Positions 7,614 to 17,235 of a stretch of 64,000 bases of DNA are shown in pieces. Both the position numbers and the translations under genes were made by a program. The stretch is from an uncultured Paracoccaceae bacterium (GTDB lineage: Bacteria; Pseudomonadota; Alphaproteobacteria; Rhodobacterales; Rhodobacteraceae), in contig CANMQX010000002.1 of NCBI GenBank assembly GCA_947500135.1, forward strand, positions 124,001 to 188,000, written 5' to 3'. Under the pieces are notes generated by a model. It did no database searches. It was not told the DNA's origin and saw only the letters and a list, made by a program, of their open reading frames with translations. The first letter of the stretch is position 1. Each line of letters opens with the position of its first letter.

Positions 7614-8835
7614 TCAGCGCCACCGCCGCCGACAGCAACAGCGAAGCCAGAACCAGCGGAAACGCGTAATAAAGCGTCGCGTCGATCATGCTGTAACCCA
7701 GGATTACAAACAGACCGAACAGGATCGGTTGTATCTGCCAGGGGCCGTGGCGGAGTGCGATGATGATCCGAATGACGACCTCGGCCAGCAGCGAAAGAAA
7801 TAGGATCGCACCAACAACGCCCCAATTCACAAGCGCCTGCAAAACAACATTATGAAACTGGGTCACCCGAAAGTCGGAAACCTCATGTAGGCGCAATGCG
7901 CCATGACCAAAGATCGGACGCTGCAAAAACAGCTCCCACCCATAGGCCCAGATATCAACGCGCCCGGTCGTCACCCGACCCGTTTCAAACGATGTCACGG
8001 TGCGTAAAAACAGGCCAAAGACATGGCACTCTGCCGGTGGCACCAACTGCATGATCCCCAGTGCAATGCCGCATGTCACAAGACCGCAGATCAACAACCG
8101 GAATGTCGTTGACCATGCGAAAAACAGCGCAGCACCCAGCAAGGCGGCAAGCAACGCAAACACAGCACCGCGCGATCCGGTATATTCCAGATAGGCCCAC
8201 AAAATAACCGCAGCCGCAGCACATAGACCGCGTATCAACCAGCCTAATTCGCGGCGCGTGGCACCAAAAATGGCTAGCCCAAGAGCGGGTCCAACGAAAT
8301 AACCCGTGTAGCGGACATTCCCGAACAGCGGCACTTGCGTCTCACATCTGTCACCGGCTGGCGCACCATGGATCATATAGGAACCCGCCGTGACACCGAT
8401 ATAGATAACACTCAGCCCAATCAAAACGCCCATCACAATTGTCAGCAGATCACGCGGGGCAACTGTCTGAAACAGGCGAAACAGCAAAAGCCCAAGGAAC
8501 AGACAAAACAGCCATGTAAGACTGCGTTCCGTGGTCAGATCCAGCTGCGCCTCCGTGAAAAACGGACGGCTGACCGCGATGATAAACAAGGCCGCAATCA
8601 CCAGCCAAACACGTCTGGGCAATGCACCCGTGATGCTGCGCAGACCGCCAAACCTTTTTGCAAAATAATACAGGATGATTGCCAAAAGACCGGCAATCAG
8701 ACCGACGCGCGTCGCTATCTCACCCCAGGCAGGTCCAGTGTCAGCAGCCCAGCCGGCCGTGGCAAAAACAGCCAACCCGCAGGCAAAAAACAGGGCCCAG
8801 CCGTTAAGTCGTTCAAAGAAAATATTCAAACCCAT
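7591..8835 (-). CDS. O-antigen ligase / polymerase-like membrane protein
   Basis: 414 residues with roughly 11-12 hydrophobic segments. It has the Wzy_C region with GSRGAVFALLAALLG and a periplasmic loop (PIFGHGALRLHEV, then FHNVVLQALVNWG). The His in the FHN stretch is typical of the O-antigen ligase/WaaL superfamily. The family joins or polymerises undecaprenol-linked sugars at the periplasmic face. No polysaccharide biosynthesis genes are nearby, so the acceptor is unknown. The gene stands alone between the convergent MFS gene and mfd. Confidence 0.8.
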   Translation of the reverse strand: MGLNIFFERLNGWALFFACGLAVFATAGWAADTGPAWGEIATRVGLIAGLLAIILYYFAKRFGGLRSITGALPRRVWLVIAALFIIAVSRPFFTEAQLDLTTERSLTWLFCLFLGLLLFRLFQTVAPRDLLTIVMGVLIGLSVIYIGVTAGSYMIHGAPAGDRCETQVPLFGNVRYTGYFVGPALGLAIFGATRRELGWLIRGLCAAAAVILWAYLEYTGSRGAVFALLAALLGAALFFAWSTTFRLLICGLVTCGIALGIMQLVPPAECHVFGLFLRTVTSFETGRVTTGRVDIWAYGWELFLQRPIFGHGALRLHEVSDFRVTQFHNVVLQALVNWGVVGAILFLSLLAEVVIRIIIALRHGPWQIQPILFGLFVILGYSMIDATLYYAFPLVLASLLLSAAVALIKPRPAV

Positions 8836-8888
8836 TCACCTCACACAGGTGCCAAAATCCTGCTTGCATATGGCGACCTAGTCCAGCG

Positions 8889-11800
8889 TTAGGGCGATTT
8901 TATGTCGGCGGGCGCAGTGGCTTTCTTGGCCTCTGCCAGCTTTTGCGCAAGGTCACGGGCGATGTTGAACGCCCCTTGGATTTTGTCGCGTTCCTTGGCC
9001 CAAGTCCGGCGCACGACAATCTTGTTATCCTTGACCTTGGCCAGCCCACGCTGATCCTCGATGAACTCAACCAGCCCCTTGGGGGACGCGAATTTATCAT
9101 TGTGGAACATGATCGTGGCACCCTTGGGACCCGCATCCAGCTTGGCAATCCCGGCGCGTTTGCACATCGCCTTGATGCGCACGACCAGCATCAACGTGTT
9201 GACCTCGCGCGGCAATTTGCCAAAGCGGTCGATCAGTTCGGCGGCAAACCCTTCAAGTTCCACCTTCGTCGTCAGTTCCGACAGGCGGCGGTACAGGCCC
9301 AAACGGACATCCAGATCAGGCACGTAATCTTCGGGGATCAGCACCGGCACACCCAGATTGATCTGCGGCGCCCATTGGCCATCATCAATGATGCCTTCAG
9401 CGGCCCCCGATTTGATCGCGGCAATCTGCTCTTCCAGCATCTGCTGATACAGCTCATAGCCCACTTCACGCATCTGGCCGGATTGTTCTTCGCCCAGCAG
9501 ATTGCCAGCACCACGGATATCCAGATCCTGCGAGGCCAGCGTGAAACCAGCGCCCAGCGTATCAATCGACCCCAACACGCGCAGACGTTTCTGGGCCGTA
9601 TCGGTCAGTTTCTGGCGCGGTTTTGTCGTCAGATAGGCATAGGCACGGGTTTTGGACCGGCCCACCCTGCCCCTGATCTGATACAGCTGGGACAGGCCAA
9701 ACATATCCGCGCGCCAGACAATCATCGTATTGGCGGTCGGAATATCCAGCCCCGATTCCACAATCGTTGTGGCCAGAAGCACATCATATTTGCCGTCATA
9801 AAACGCATTCATCCGGTCATCGAGTTCCCCCGCCGCCATCTGACCTGTGGCTGTGATAAACGTGACCTCTGGGACCTGATCGCGTAAAAACGCCTCCATC
9901 TCGGACATGTCGGCGATGCGCGGCACCACAAGAAACGACTGCCCACCGCGATAATGTTCGCGTAACAGGGCCTCGCGGATTGTGATAGTGTCAAACTCGC
10001 TGACATAGGTACGGATCGCCAGCCGGTCGATCGGCGGCGTGCCGATAATCGACAGATCGCGCACCCCCGACAATGACAGTTGCAATGTGCGCGGGATCGG
10101 CGTCGCCGTCAGTGTCAGCACATGCACATCAGTGCGCAACTGCTTCAGGCGTTCCTTATGCTGGACACCAAATTTCTGTTCTTCATCAATGACTAACAGG
10201 CCAAGGTTCTTGAAACGAATACTCTTGGCCAGCAGTGCATGCGTGCCCACGACAATATCAACCGTGCCCTTTGTGATCCCATCGCGGGTCTTGGCCGCAT
10301 CACCGGCGCTGACGAAACGCGACAATGGGGCGACATTGACAGGAAAACCCCGGAACCGTTCAGCAAAATTCTGATAATGCTGGCGCGCCAGCAAGGTCGT
10401 GGGCGCAATAATCGCCACCTGCACACCAGACAAGGCCGCAACAAAGGCGGCGCGAATGGCCACCTCGGTCTTGCCAAAGCCGACATCGCCGCAAATCAAC
10501 CGATCCATCGGTTTACCTGCGGCGATATCGTCCAGCACGTCCTCAATCGCGGCCAGCTGATCATCGGTTTCGACATAGGGAAAGCGCGCCAGAAACTGAT
10601 CCCAGATACCATCCGGCGGGTCCAGCGCGGGGGCGGTCCGCAGCTCTCGTTCTGCGGCGACCCGGATCAGACGTTCGGCAATCTGCCTGATGCGTTCTTT
10701 CAGCTTGGCCTTTTTGGCCTGCCATGCACCACCGCCCAACCGGTCCAACAGACCCGTCTCATGGCCGTATTTCGACAGCAGCTCGATATTCTCAACCGGC
10801 AGGTAAAGCTTTGAATCTTCGGCATATTCCAGCAGCAGACATTCATGGGCCGCACCCAGTGCGGTCACAACTTCCATGCCCTTGAACCGGCCAACACCGT
10901 GATCCACATGCACGACCAGATCACCGGGGGTCAGGCTATTGGCTTCACTCAGGAAATTCTCGGCCCGGCGCTTGCGCTTGGTCTGGCGGATCAAACGATC
11001 CCCCAGCACATCCTGCTCTGAAATCACGGTCAGGCCAGGGGCTTCAAACCCGTTTTCCAGTGGCCAAACAGCCAGGTGGACGCCGCGCTTGCCGACCCGC
11101 GCAAAATCCGTGATCAGCACTGTTTCGGCGACGCCCTCATCCTCAATCAGACCTTCCAGCCGTTCACGCGCGCCTTCGGAATAGGACGCGATCACAACCG
11201 GGCCATCTGCCAGTTTTGCTTTCACATGATCGGCCAGGCTCTTGAAAAGGCTGATGTGTTCCTGTTGACGCTCCGGCGCAAAATCACGGCCCTGACGGCC
11301 ACCTGCATCAATGACACCCGGGCCTGTTGCCTGTTTCAGCGGGGCAAACTGCATCACCCGGCGGTCAGCGACGGCCGCATCCCATGCCGCATCATCCAGA
11401 TACAACAAGGCGGGTGGGGCCGGTTTATACACCGTATCCATCCGACCTTTCTGTTCCAACGCATGCATGCGGGTGCCGTATTGGTCTGCAATCGCCTCCC
11501 ACCGGGCCAAACGCGATGGGCCAACCTGATCATCCAATGTGACAGTTGCCCTAGGCAGGTAGTCAAAAAGGGTTTCCAGATCATCCTGAAAAAAGCCCAG
11601 CCAATGTTCAACGCCTGCATGTTTACGGCCTGCCGATACGGCCTCATATAACGGGTCATCGGTGCCCGCCGCGCCAAATTCGATCCGATAATTCTGCCGA
11701 AACCGGGTAATCGCGGCCTCATCCAAAATCACTTCGGAAACCGGTGCCAATTCAACTTCGGTCAGTTTTTCAGTCGTGCGCTGCGTTGCCGGATCAAAGC

Positions 11801-12356
11801 GGCGCGCGCCGTCCAGCACGTCACCAAAAAGATCCAACCTGACAGGGCCCGACTGGCCGGGGGGATAGATGTCGATTATGCCGCCACGCACGGCAAAATC
11901 GCCCGGCTCCATCACCGTGGGGCTTTGGGTGAAACCCATGCGAACCAAAAAGGCGCGCAACCCGTCTTCATCAATGCGGTTGCCAACGGTTGCCTTGAAT
12001 GCGGCCTCGCGCAGCAATGTGCGGGCGGGCACCCGCTGCGTGGCGGAGGACAAACTTGTCAGCAGCACAAACTGCTCTGGCATCCCATGCACAAGGGCCG
12101 CCAATGTCGCCATCCGTTGTGCCGACACATCCGTATTCGGGGACACACGGTCATAGGGCAGACAATCCCATGCGGGGAACACAAAAACAGGCATCTCGGG
12201 GGCAAAGAACCGCAACGCGGCCTGCATCGCGGCCAGCCGCTTGTCATCGCGGGCGACATGGATAACCGGGCCACCCTTGGCAAGCTCGGTCAGGATCAGC
12301 TGGGCATCATACCCCTCCGGGGCGCCGCTGACGGTGATGTGGTTGGGCTGGGACAT
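8889..12356 (-). CDS. mfd: Transcription-repair coupling factor Mfd
   Basis: About 1155 residues, the normal length. It has UvrB-like N-terminal modules, and a CarD-like RNA-polymerase interaction domain just before the helicase (GDLVVHVDHGVGRFKGME). The RecG-like translocase has Walker A GDVGFGKTE, the DEEQ box VIDEEQKFGV, and QIRGRVGRS motif VI, and is followed by a C-terminal TRCF domain. It removes stalled RNA polymerase at lesions and recruits UvrA. I prefer ATG 12356 (MSQPNHITVSG), with AGGT about 10 bases upstream; an in-frame ATG at 12386 would add 10 residues. Confidence 0.96.
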   Translation of the reverse strand: MSQPNHITVSGAPEGYDAQLILTELAKGGPVIHVARDDKRLAAMQAALRFFAPEMPVFVFPAWDCLPYDRVSPNTDVSAQRMATLAALVHGMPEQFVLLTSLSSATQRVPARTLLREAAFKATVGNRIDEDGLRAFLVRMGFTQSPTVMEPGDFAVRGGIIDIYPPGQSGPVRLDLFGDVLDGARRFDPATQRTTEKLTEVELAPVSEVILDEAAITRFRQNYRIEFGAAGTDDPLYEAVSAGRKHAGVEHWLGFFQDDLETLFDYLPRATVTLDDQVGPSRLARWEAIADQYGTRMHALEQKGRMDTVYKPAPPALLYLDDAAWDAAVADRRVMQFAPLKQATGPGVIDAGGRQGRDFAPERQQEHISLFKSLADHVKAKLADGPVVIASYSEGARERLEGLIEDEGVAETVLITDFARVGKRGVHLAVWPLENGFEAPGLTVISEQDVLGDRLIRQTKRKRRAENFLSEANSLTPGDLVVHVDHGVGRFKGMEVVTALGAAHECLLLEYAEDSKLYLPVENIELLSKYGHETGLLDRLGGGAWQAKKAKLKERIRQIAERLIRVAAERELRTAPALDPPDGIWDQFLARFPYVETDDQLAAIEDVLDDIAAGKPMDRLICGDVGFGKTEVAIRAAFVAALSGVQVAIIAPTTLLARQHYQNFAERFRGFPVNVAPLSRFVSAGDAAKTRDGITKGTVDIVVGTHALLAKSIRFKNLGLLVIDEEQKFGVQHKERLKQLRTDVHVLTLTATPIPRTLQLSLSGVRDLSIIGTPPIDRLAIRTYVSEFDTITIREALLREHYRGGQSFLVVPRIADMSEMEAFLRDQVPEVTFITATGQMAAGELDDRMNAFYDGKYDVLLATTIVESGLDIPTANTMIVWRADMFGLSQLYQIRGRVGRSKTRAYAYLTTKPRQKLTDTAQKRLRVLGSIDTLGAGFTLASQDLDIRGAGNLLGEEQSGQMREVGYELYQQMLEEQIAAIKSGAAEGIIDDGQWAPQINLGVPVLIPEDYVPDLDVRLGLYRRLSELTTKVELEGFAAELIDRFGKLPREVNTLMLVVRIKAMCKRAGIAKLDAGPKGATIMFHNDKFASPKGLVEFIEDQRGLAKVKDNKIVVRRTWAKERDKIQGAFNIARDLAQKLAEAKKATAPADIKSP

Positions 12357-12395
12357 GGGCGTGGACCTACCGCGCGGATCATCCATGTCAACCGC

Positions 12396-12920
12396 TCAAA
12401 AGCCAAGCGGCAAGGAAAGATTGCGATAAGTGCCGTACATGGCGGTGGCAAAAATCGACATCATTGCGATGACCTGAAATAGCAGGCGCATACGCAACAG
12501 CTTGGTCGTCAAGGCCGCGCCGGTCGGCTGCTTGACGGCAAAAACCCGACTTTGGCGCAGGCTGATCAGACCGGTCAGTGTCAAAGGCAAACCAAGACAA
12601 AACAGCCCCTGCGCCATTTCAAACCCATAGTAAAAACCAGCCATCAGCAATCCGCTCAGAACGAATGCTGCAAACCCCATGATCCACAAACCCGCAATAT
12701 CGGTAATTGTAGTCAGGCGGCGGACATTGATCGCCACAAGCGCCTCAAGATCGGTCGCCGCGTTTCCGGCATCCCGCTTCGCACGATAGATCATGTCAAA
12801 AGGGACGCCCATGATCCAATGGCACGCAACCGACCAGGTCACAGCAACGGCAAGCCAGTACCAAACGTTCGAAAACGTATCCAGATTAATAATCTGAAAA
12901 ATCGCATCATTCCAGTTCAC
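12396..12920 (-). CDS. Conserved inner-membrane protein ('component of SufBCD complex' type)
   Basis: About 174 residues from GTG 12920 (VNWNDAIFQIINLDTFSNVWYW), with around four hydrophobic segments. Much longer translation is possible upstream, but it is Arg/Pro/Ser-rich and antisense to hemB, so I rejected it. The opening (inducible residues LDTFSNVWYWLAVA, then HWIMGVPFDM) matches a family common in Rhodobacteraceae that databases name 'component of SufBCD complex'. I know of no biochemical support for that name. It is divergent from hemB. Confidence 0.65.
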   Translation of the reverse strand: MNWNDAIFQIINLDTFSNVWYWLAVAVTWSVACHWIMGVPFDMIYRAKRDAGNAATDLEALVAINVRRLTTITDIAGLWIMGFAAFVLSGLLMAGFYYGFEMAQGLFCLGLPLTLTGLISLRQSRVFAVKQPTGAALTTKLLRMRLLFQVIAMMSIFATAMYGTYRNLSLPLGF

Positions 12921-13039
12921 TGCGGTCCCACCCGACGTCTTGTTTCCGGCGACACTAGCGGGATGAAACGGCAATGCCCAGACTTGTGATCGGGCAAAAT
13001 CCATGCGACCAAGTTTTCGTGATCGCAAAAGGTGAACCG

Positions 13040-14038
13040 ATGAAACCGACCCTTGCCCCCTTCCCCGCCACGCGCCTGCGCCGGATGCGCAAATCACCCG
13101 CCATGCGCGCGCTGGCCCGGCAAAACACGCTGACCGTGGATGATCTGATCTGGCCGGTTTTTGTGATGGACGGGACGGATGATGAAACGCCCATAGGTTC
13201 GATGCCCGGTGTGACACGCAAGACGGTGGACCGGGTGGCGAAGGCCGCGGTTGAGGCGCAGGCGATGGGCATCCCCGCGATCTGCATCTTTCCCTATACC
13301 GGGATGGAAGCACGCACCGAAGACTGCGCCATGGCCTGGGACCCCGATAACCTGACCAATCAGGCGATCCGCGCGATCAAAACCGCCGCACCCGACATCG
13401 CCATCATGACCGACATCGCGCTCGATCCCTACAACATCAACGGGCATGACGGGTTTGTTGAAGATGGTGAGATCGTCAATGACCGCACGGTCGAGGCATT
13501 GGTCAAAATGGGGCTGGCACAGGCAGATGCAGGTGCCGATATCCTTGGGCCGTCCGATATGATGGACGGACGGATCGGCGCGATCCGGCAAGCACTGGAA
13601 AGCCACGGGCACCAGAATGTCGCCATCCTCAGCTACACGGCCAAATATGCCTCCGCCTTTTACGGGCCATTCCGGGATGCGGTTGGGGCCTCGTCGGTGC
13701 TGACCGGCGACAAGAACACCTATCAAATGGACCCTGGCAATTCGGACGAGGCGCTGCGACTGGTCGAGCGCGATCTGCGCGAAGGGGCAGATATGATTAT
13801 GATCAAACCCGGCATGCCCTATCTGGATATCTGCCGCCGGATCAAAGACAGCTTTGGCGTACCCACCTATGCCTATCAGGTCAGCGGCGAATACGCGATG
13901 TTGCAGGCGGCTGCGCAGAACGGCTGGCTCGACGGCGAAAAGGTGATGATGGAAAGCCTACTGGGCTTCAAACGGGCCGGTTGTGACGGGATCCTGACCT
14001 ATTTTGCGCCTGCGGTCGCCAAGCTTCTGAACGGCTAG
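13040..14038 (+). CDS. hemB: Delta-aminolevulinic acid dehydratase (porphobilinogen synthase)
   Basis: 332 residues. Start ATG 13040 has AAAGGTGA just upstream; the longer frame from 12974 lacks family residues. Conserved elements are TRLRRMRKSPAMRAL, the Schiff-base lysines in SYTAKYASAFYGPFRDA and in IKPGMPYLD, and MDPGNSDEALR. It condenses two aminolevulinate molecules to porphobilinogen in tetrapyrrole synthesis. The metal-site region (VALDPYNINGHDG) lacks a Cys cluster, as in the Mg-dependent alphaproteobacterial enzymes rather than the Zn type. Confidence 0.96.
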   Translation: MKPTLAPFPATRLRRMRKSPAMRALARQNTLTVDDLIWPVFVMDGTDDETPIGSMPGVTRKTVDRVAKAAVEAQAMGIPAICIFPYTGMEARTEDCAMAWDPDNLTNQAIRAIKTAAPDIAIMTDIALDPYNINGHDGFVEDGEIVNDRTVEALVKMGLAQADAGADILGPSDMMDGRIGAIRQALESHGHQNVAILSYTAKYASAFYGPFRDAVGASSVLTGDKNTYQMDPGNSDEALRLVERDLREGADMIMIKPGMPYLDICRRIKDSFGVPTYAYQVSGEYAMLQAAAQNGWLDGEKVMMESLLGFKRAGCDGILTYFAPAVAKLLNG

Positions 14039-14093
14039 CGCAAATCGCATGGGGCCAAAGCGCCCCTCCCAAGCGAAGGATCAGGCGCGGCCT

Positions 14094-15119
14094 TTACCGC
14101 TCACCCGGTAAGTTATAGGGCGTCAGTATCTGCACATCGCTCAACAGCGCCTTTTCCACCGGCGACGCAAAGCCATGACGCGAAGCCAGCGCGCGAAACG
14201 CATGCTGCATGTCCAACCGCAAATCATGGTGCAACACGAAACTGATCTGGCCATCCCGCAAAAGTCCCCGATTTTCAGCATCCAGATCATGAGCAATGTA
14301 ATGCTTCGGGGCGCGCCGTTCGGCGCGCAACACATCAAGGATCGCACGATTACCGCCACCCATCGAATAGACCGCATCAATATCCGTCACACCGCGCAAC
14401 ATCTCACCCAATTGGCGGCGCGTGCCCCCGGCCAGACCAGCACCACCCGTGAACTCCACCAACCGGTAACCGGGACGCAGTTTCAGAAATGCCTGCTTGA
14501 AATGGGCATAGCGTGCTGCCTCCCCCTGAAACGCATCCTGACTGCGGGTGGTCAGCACAGTCCCCGCTGACACAGGCAGCATATGGGCCAACAGATAGGC
14601 GGCCACCTGCCCCGCCTTGGCATTATCAACACCGGCATAGGCCGACCGGCGGGACGTGGGAATATCCGTTACCAGCGTGACAACGGGGATGCCCGCAGCC
14701 TCCAGCATATCAACCATTTGCCTCACCTGCGGCACATCGCGGGCCTTCAGGATCACGCCCGCACTGCCACGTTTTCGGATACGTTTCAGCGCGGCCGCCA
14801 TATCTGCATCCTGCATCAGCTCTTGCAACAAAAACCGGGGGCGAAAGACAGCTTCACTCAACTGCGGCAGCACCGCCTCACAGGCCGCTTGAACCTGACG
14901 GCTGAACCGCTGCGGTGCCTCAACCACGACATCCACAAACATCCGCCGCCCGCGCGCCGATAACTGGTGCTCCTGCGCCTCCAATTCGCGCAATGCGGCG
15001 TGAACCCGCGCGCGGGTCTGCGGGCTGACATGGGCGCGGTCATTGATCACACGGTCCACAGTGGCCGTGCCCAGACCCGCCTGCCGGGCCACTTCCTTGA
15101 TGGGAAAACGATGTGTCAT
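14094..15119 (-). CDS. LacI-family transcriptional regulator
   Basis: 341 residues from ATG 15119 (MTHRFPIKEVARQAGLG). The N-terminal HTH and hinge helix (ATVDRVINDRAHVSPQTRARV) are followed by a periplasmic-binding-protein fold (AGVDNAKAGQVAAYLL). It would bind a sugar-like ligand. It is divergent from the phytanoyl-CoA dioxygenase-like gene, 76 bp away, and probably regulates it. I see no convincing symmetric LacI operator in the intergenic bases. It converges on hemB with a 55-bp gap. Confidence 0.87.
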   Translation of the reverse strand: MTHRFPIKEVARQAGLGTATVDRVINDRAHVSPQTRARVHAALRELEAQEHQLSARGRRMFVDVVVEAPQRFSRQVQAACEAVLPQLSEAVFRPRFLLQELMQDADMAAALKRIRKRGSAGVILKARDVPQVRQMVDMLEAAGIPVVTLVTDIPTSRRSAYAGVDNAKAGQVAAYLLAHMLPVSAGTVLTTRSQDAFQGEAARYAHFKQAFLKLRPGYRLVEFTGGAGLAGGTRRQLGEMLRGVTDIDAVYSMGGGNRAILDVLRAERRAPKHYIAHDLDAENRGLLRDGQISFVLHHDLRLDMQHAFRALASRHGFASPVEKALLSDVQILTPYNLPGER

Positions 15120-15195
15120 TTGATGTATTCTTGATGCGTTTTGGTTCACATGCAACCGGCGCGCGCTTTAAAGTCGAAGGTAAGGAGGATCACAC

Positions 15196-16374
15196 ATGAA
15201 TATCCAACAGACGCCCCAGCGCGGCTTCTACAGCGCCGATAGCTGCAATCTGAACGACCTTGCAGCGCTCGCCGCACGCGAAACCGACATCACGGATGCA
15301 CTACAGGCCACTGACATTGCAAAGAAAATCCCGATCTACGACGCCAGCACCCTGACCGATCATCTGGCCAGCCTCGCGACACGGCAGGCCCTGATGGCCG
15401 AATGGGCCAATATCCTGCAAAACGGCGCCGGTGTCTTTGTGATCAAACAGGCGCAGCCTGATCATGCTGTCATTGATGAGGCCACAGCGATCTACAACCA
15501 GATCATCGCCGATGAAAAGGCGGGCGGGACAGCCGCTGACCATTTCGCCGCCGCAGGCAGCAATGACCGGGTCTGGAACTCCCTGCAGAAACTCTGCACA
15601 GCCGCCCCTGACGTCTTTATCCGCTACTTCGCAGCCCCCGCCATCGATGCCGCGTCCGAAAGCTGGCTGGGACCAAATTACCAGATGACTGCGCAAATCA
15701 ATCTGGTGCATCCGGGCGGCAAGGCGCAACAGGCGCATCGCGACTATCACCTTGGGTTTCAAACCGCTGAAATCAGCGCGCTTTACCCCGCCCATGTACA
15801 TGACCTGTCACCGCTGATGACGCTGCAAGGCGGGATCGCCCATTGCGACGTACCTGTTGAAAGCGGCCCGACCAAACTGTTGCCATTTTCGCAGCTCTAT
15901 CGCCCCGGATACGCCGCCTGGCGGCGGGACGACTTCCGCGCGTTTTTCGAGGATAACTACGTACAGCTTCCCCTGAACAAAGGCGACGCGCTGTTCTTCA
16001 ATCCGGCCCTGTTTCACGCCGCAGGCGAAAACAGAAGCAGCGACATTCAGCGGATGGTGAACCTCATGCAGGTCTCGTCAGCCTTTGGGCGGTCATTGGA
16101 AGCAATCGACCGGGTTACAATGTGCAAGGCGCTTTACACATCGCTTTGTGATGCGTGGGATGCGCAAAACCTAAGCGAGGCAGCGCTCGACGCCGTCATC
16201 GCATCCACCGCCGAAGGATATTCCTTCCCCACCAACCTCGACACTGATCCACCAGTGGGTGGTCTTGCGCCTCAAACCCAAGCCGCCCTGCTGAAAGAGG
16301 CAGTACTGGCAAAAACCCCGACCGATGACTTTTTCGACCATCTTGATCAACAAGCCGGTCGGAAACTGGCATGA
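15196..16374 (+). CDS. Phytanoyl-CoA dioxygenase (PhyH) family protein
   Basis: 392 residues, preceded by a strong ribosome site (AAGGAGG at 15181-15187). The 2-oxoglutarate/Fe(II) oxygenase facial triad is visible as HRDYH near residue 180 and a distal FHAAGENRSS near 275, with an Arg for 2-oxoglutarate. PhyH enzymes hydroxylate lipids or small molecules; no substrate can be inferred. Transcribed away from the LacI gene, suggesting induction by a carbohydrate-like signal. A U-less 12-bp hairpin and a repeat array follow in the 295-bp intergenic region. Confidence 0.75.
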   Translation: MNIQQTPQRGFYSADSCNLNDLAALAARETDITDALQATDIAKKIPIYDASTLTDHLASLATRQALMAEWANILQNGAGVFVIKQAQPDHAVIDEATAIYNQIIADEKAGGTAADHFAAAGSNDRVWNSLQKLCTAAPDVFIRYFAAPAIDAASESWLGPNYQMTAQINLVHPGGKAQQAHRDYHLGFQTAEISALYPAHVHDLSPLMTLQGGIAHCDVPVESGPTKLLPFSQLYRPGYAAWRRDDFRAFFEDNYVQLPLNKGDALFFNPALFHAAGENRSSDIQRMVNLMQVSSAFGRSLEAIDRVTMCKALYTSLCDAWDAQNLSEAALDAVIASTAEGYSFPTNLDTDPPVGGLAPQTQAALLKEAVLAKTPTDDFFDHLDQQAGRKLA

Positions 16375-16427
16375 GTTTGGCCAAGTTAATCGGAACCCAC
16401 CGCGCGCCGTGTTAACGTGGGATAATA

Positions 16428-16477
16428 CCGACATAGGGTCCGACGCTTTGCCGACGTCTGGCCGACGCTTTGCAGAC
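16428..16477 (+). repeat. Helically phased CCGAC array, copy 1
   Basis: CCGAC begins at 16428, 16440, 16451 and 16462, with a degenerate CAGAC at 16473. Spacings are 12, 11, 11 and 11 bp. The intervening bases vary (CGACGCTTTG twice). About one helical turn per unit places every motif on the same DNA face, as in protein-binding arrays. A second array with the same period lies at 43053-43090. Confidence 0.7.
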
Positions 16478-16519
16478 AGCGCTTTGGCCAGCAAACACAG
16501 GGATTAACCTTTGATTCGG

Positions 16520-16550
16520 CCCCACCGCACGTTGCAACCGTGCGGTGGGG
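16520..16550. terminator. Perfect 12-bp hairpin without U-tract
   Basis: CCCCACCGCACG (16520-16531) pairs exactly with CGTGCGGTGGGG (16539-16550), leaving a 7-nt loop. No T-run follows on either strand. It lies 145 bases after the dioxygenase stop. It may be a U-less terminator, an RNA-stabilising 3' end or a protein site. Confidence 0.5.
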
Positions 16551-16669
16551 GTCGCGCAACACCCCGCACAGCACAACCTTCCGCGTGACACCCCGGCCGG
16601 TTTTGCCTATAGTTTGCCCCATAAAAGGCGGTAAACGCCCCCAAACAGGCAGATAAGGCGGAAAAGAAC

Positions 16670-17227
16670 ATGAGCAGTTTTTCAAGGCGCAGCTTCGCGC
16701 TCGGCGCATTGGCATCCACAACACTGGCGGCATGCGGCAACGGGATCGGCGGCGCAGGTGCGGCCACTATCGACGCCCGCGTCGATAGCACGTTGAATTT
16801 TATGTATAATACCTATCCGGGCACCCGCGGCCTGAGCGAACGGGCCGCCGGTATGCTGGTCATGCCGCTCTTCACAGAGGCCGGGCTTGGCCTTGGCGGT
16901 GGCTTCGGGCGCGGCGCGTTACGGATTGGTCAATCAACTGTGGATTATTATTCAGCCACATCCGGCAGCGCGGGTCTGCAAATCGGCGCACAGCAATTCA
17001 GCTCTGTCCTGTTTTTCATGACAGAGGAGGCACTTTTGGAATTCCGCCGTGGCCCCGGTTGGGCAGCAGGCGCCGATCTGGAATACGCGGTCAGCGATCA
17101 GGGCGACAGCTTGCGCGCCGAAACCACAACATCACTTGCCCCAGTGATCGCCGTCAACTTCGCCCAAACCGGCCTGCGCATCGGCGCCAGCCTCGAAGGC
17201 ATCAAATACACGCGCATCATTCCCTAA
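16670..17227 (+). CDS. SYLF (YSC84-related) domain lipoprotein
   Basis: 185 residues. The N-terminus MSSFSRRSFALGALAS ends in a lipobox, LAACGN, so it is probably a lipoprotein anchored by Cys22. The rest matches the SYLF/YSC84 lipid-binding domain: RAAGMLVMPLFTEAGLGLGGGFGRGAL, then QQFSSVLFFMTEEAL. Bacterial members are often annotated 'lipid-binding SYLF domain-containing protein'; their role is unclear. Two hairpins follow immediately at 17236-17277. Confidence 0.82.
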   Translation: MSSFSRRSFALGALASTTLAACGNGIGGAGAATIDARVDSTLNFMYNTYPGTRGLSERAAGMLVMPLFTEAGLGLGGGFGRGALRIGQSTVDYYSATSGSAGLQIGAQQFSSVLFFMTEEALLEFRRGPGWAAGADLEYAVSDQGDSLRAETTTSLAPVIAVNFAQTGLRIGASLEGIKYTRIIP

Positions 17228-17235
17228 GCGCGTTT

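Larger units (their letters stand above)
16375..16669. other. Intergenic region with repeat array and hairpin
   Basis: No gene is visible in these 295 bases. They contain the 11-bp CCGAC array (16428-16477), a perfect 12-bp hairpin (16520-16550), GTTAAC (16411-16416) and GGTAAACGCC close to the downstream gene. A TATAGT hexamer at about 16609-16614 could be the -10 of the SYLF gene; its -35 is not clear. Confidence 0.6.

Noticed and set aside
8335..8892. 185-residue plus-strand frame over the O-antigen-ligase-like gene
   Set aside because: Gln/Lys/Thr-rich shadow of a membrane protein gene on the other strand.
12921..13313. Upstream extension of the SufBCD-associated membrane protein frame
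   Set aside because: The extension is Arg/Pro/Ser-rich and antisense to hemB; the family start fits the GTG at 12920.
14050..14066. Hairpin after hemB (GGGGC/GCCCC)
   Set aside because: Only a 5-bp stem with no U-tract; not enough for a terminator call.
16428..16477. CRISPR-like array
   Set aside because: Repeat core is only 5 bp at an 11-bp period with no spacers of CRISPR length and no cas genes.
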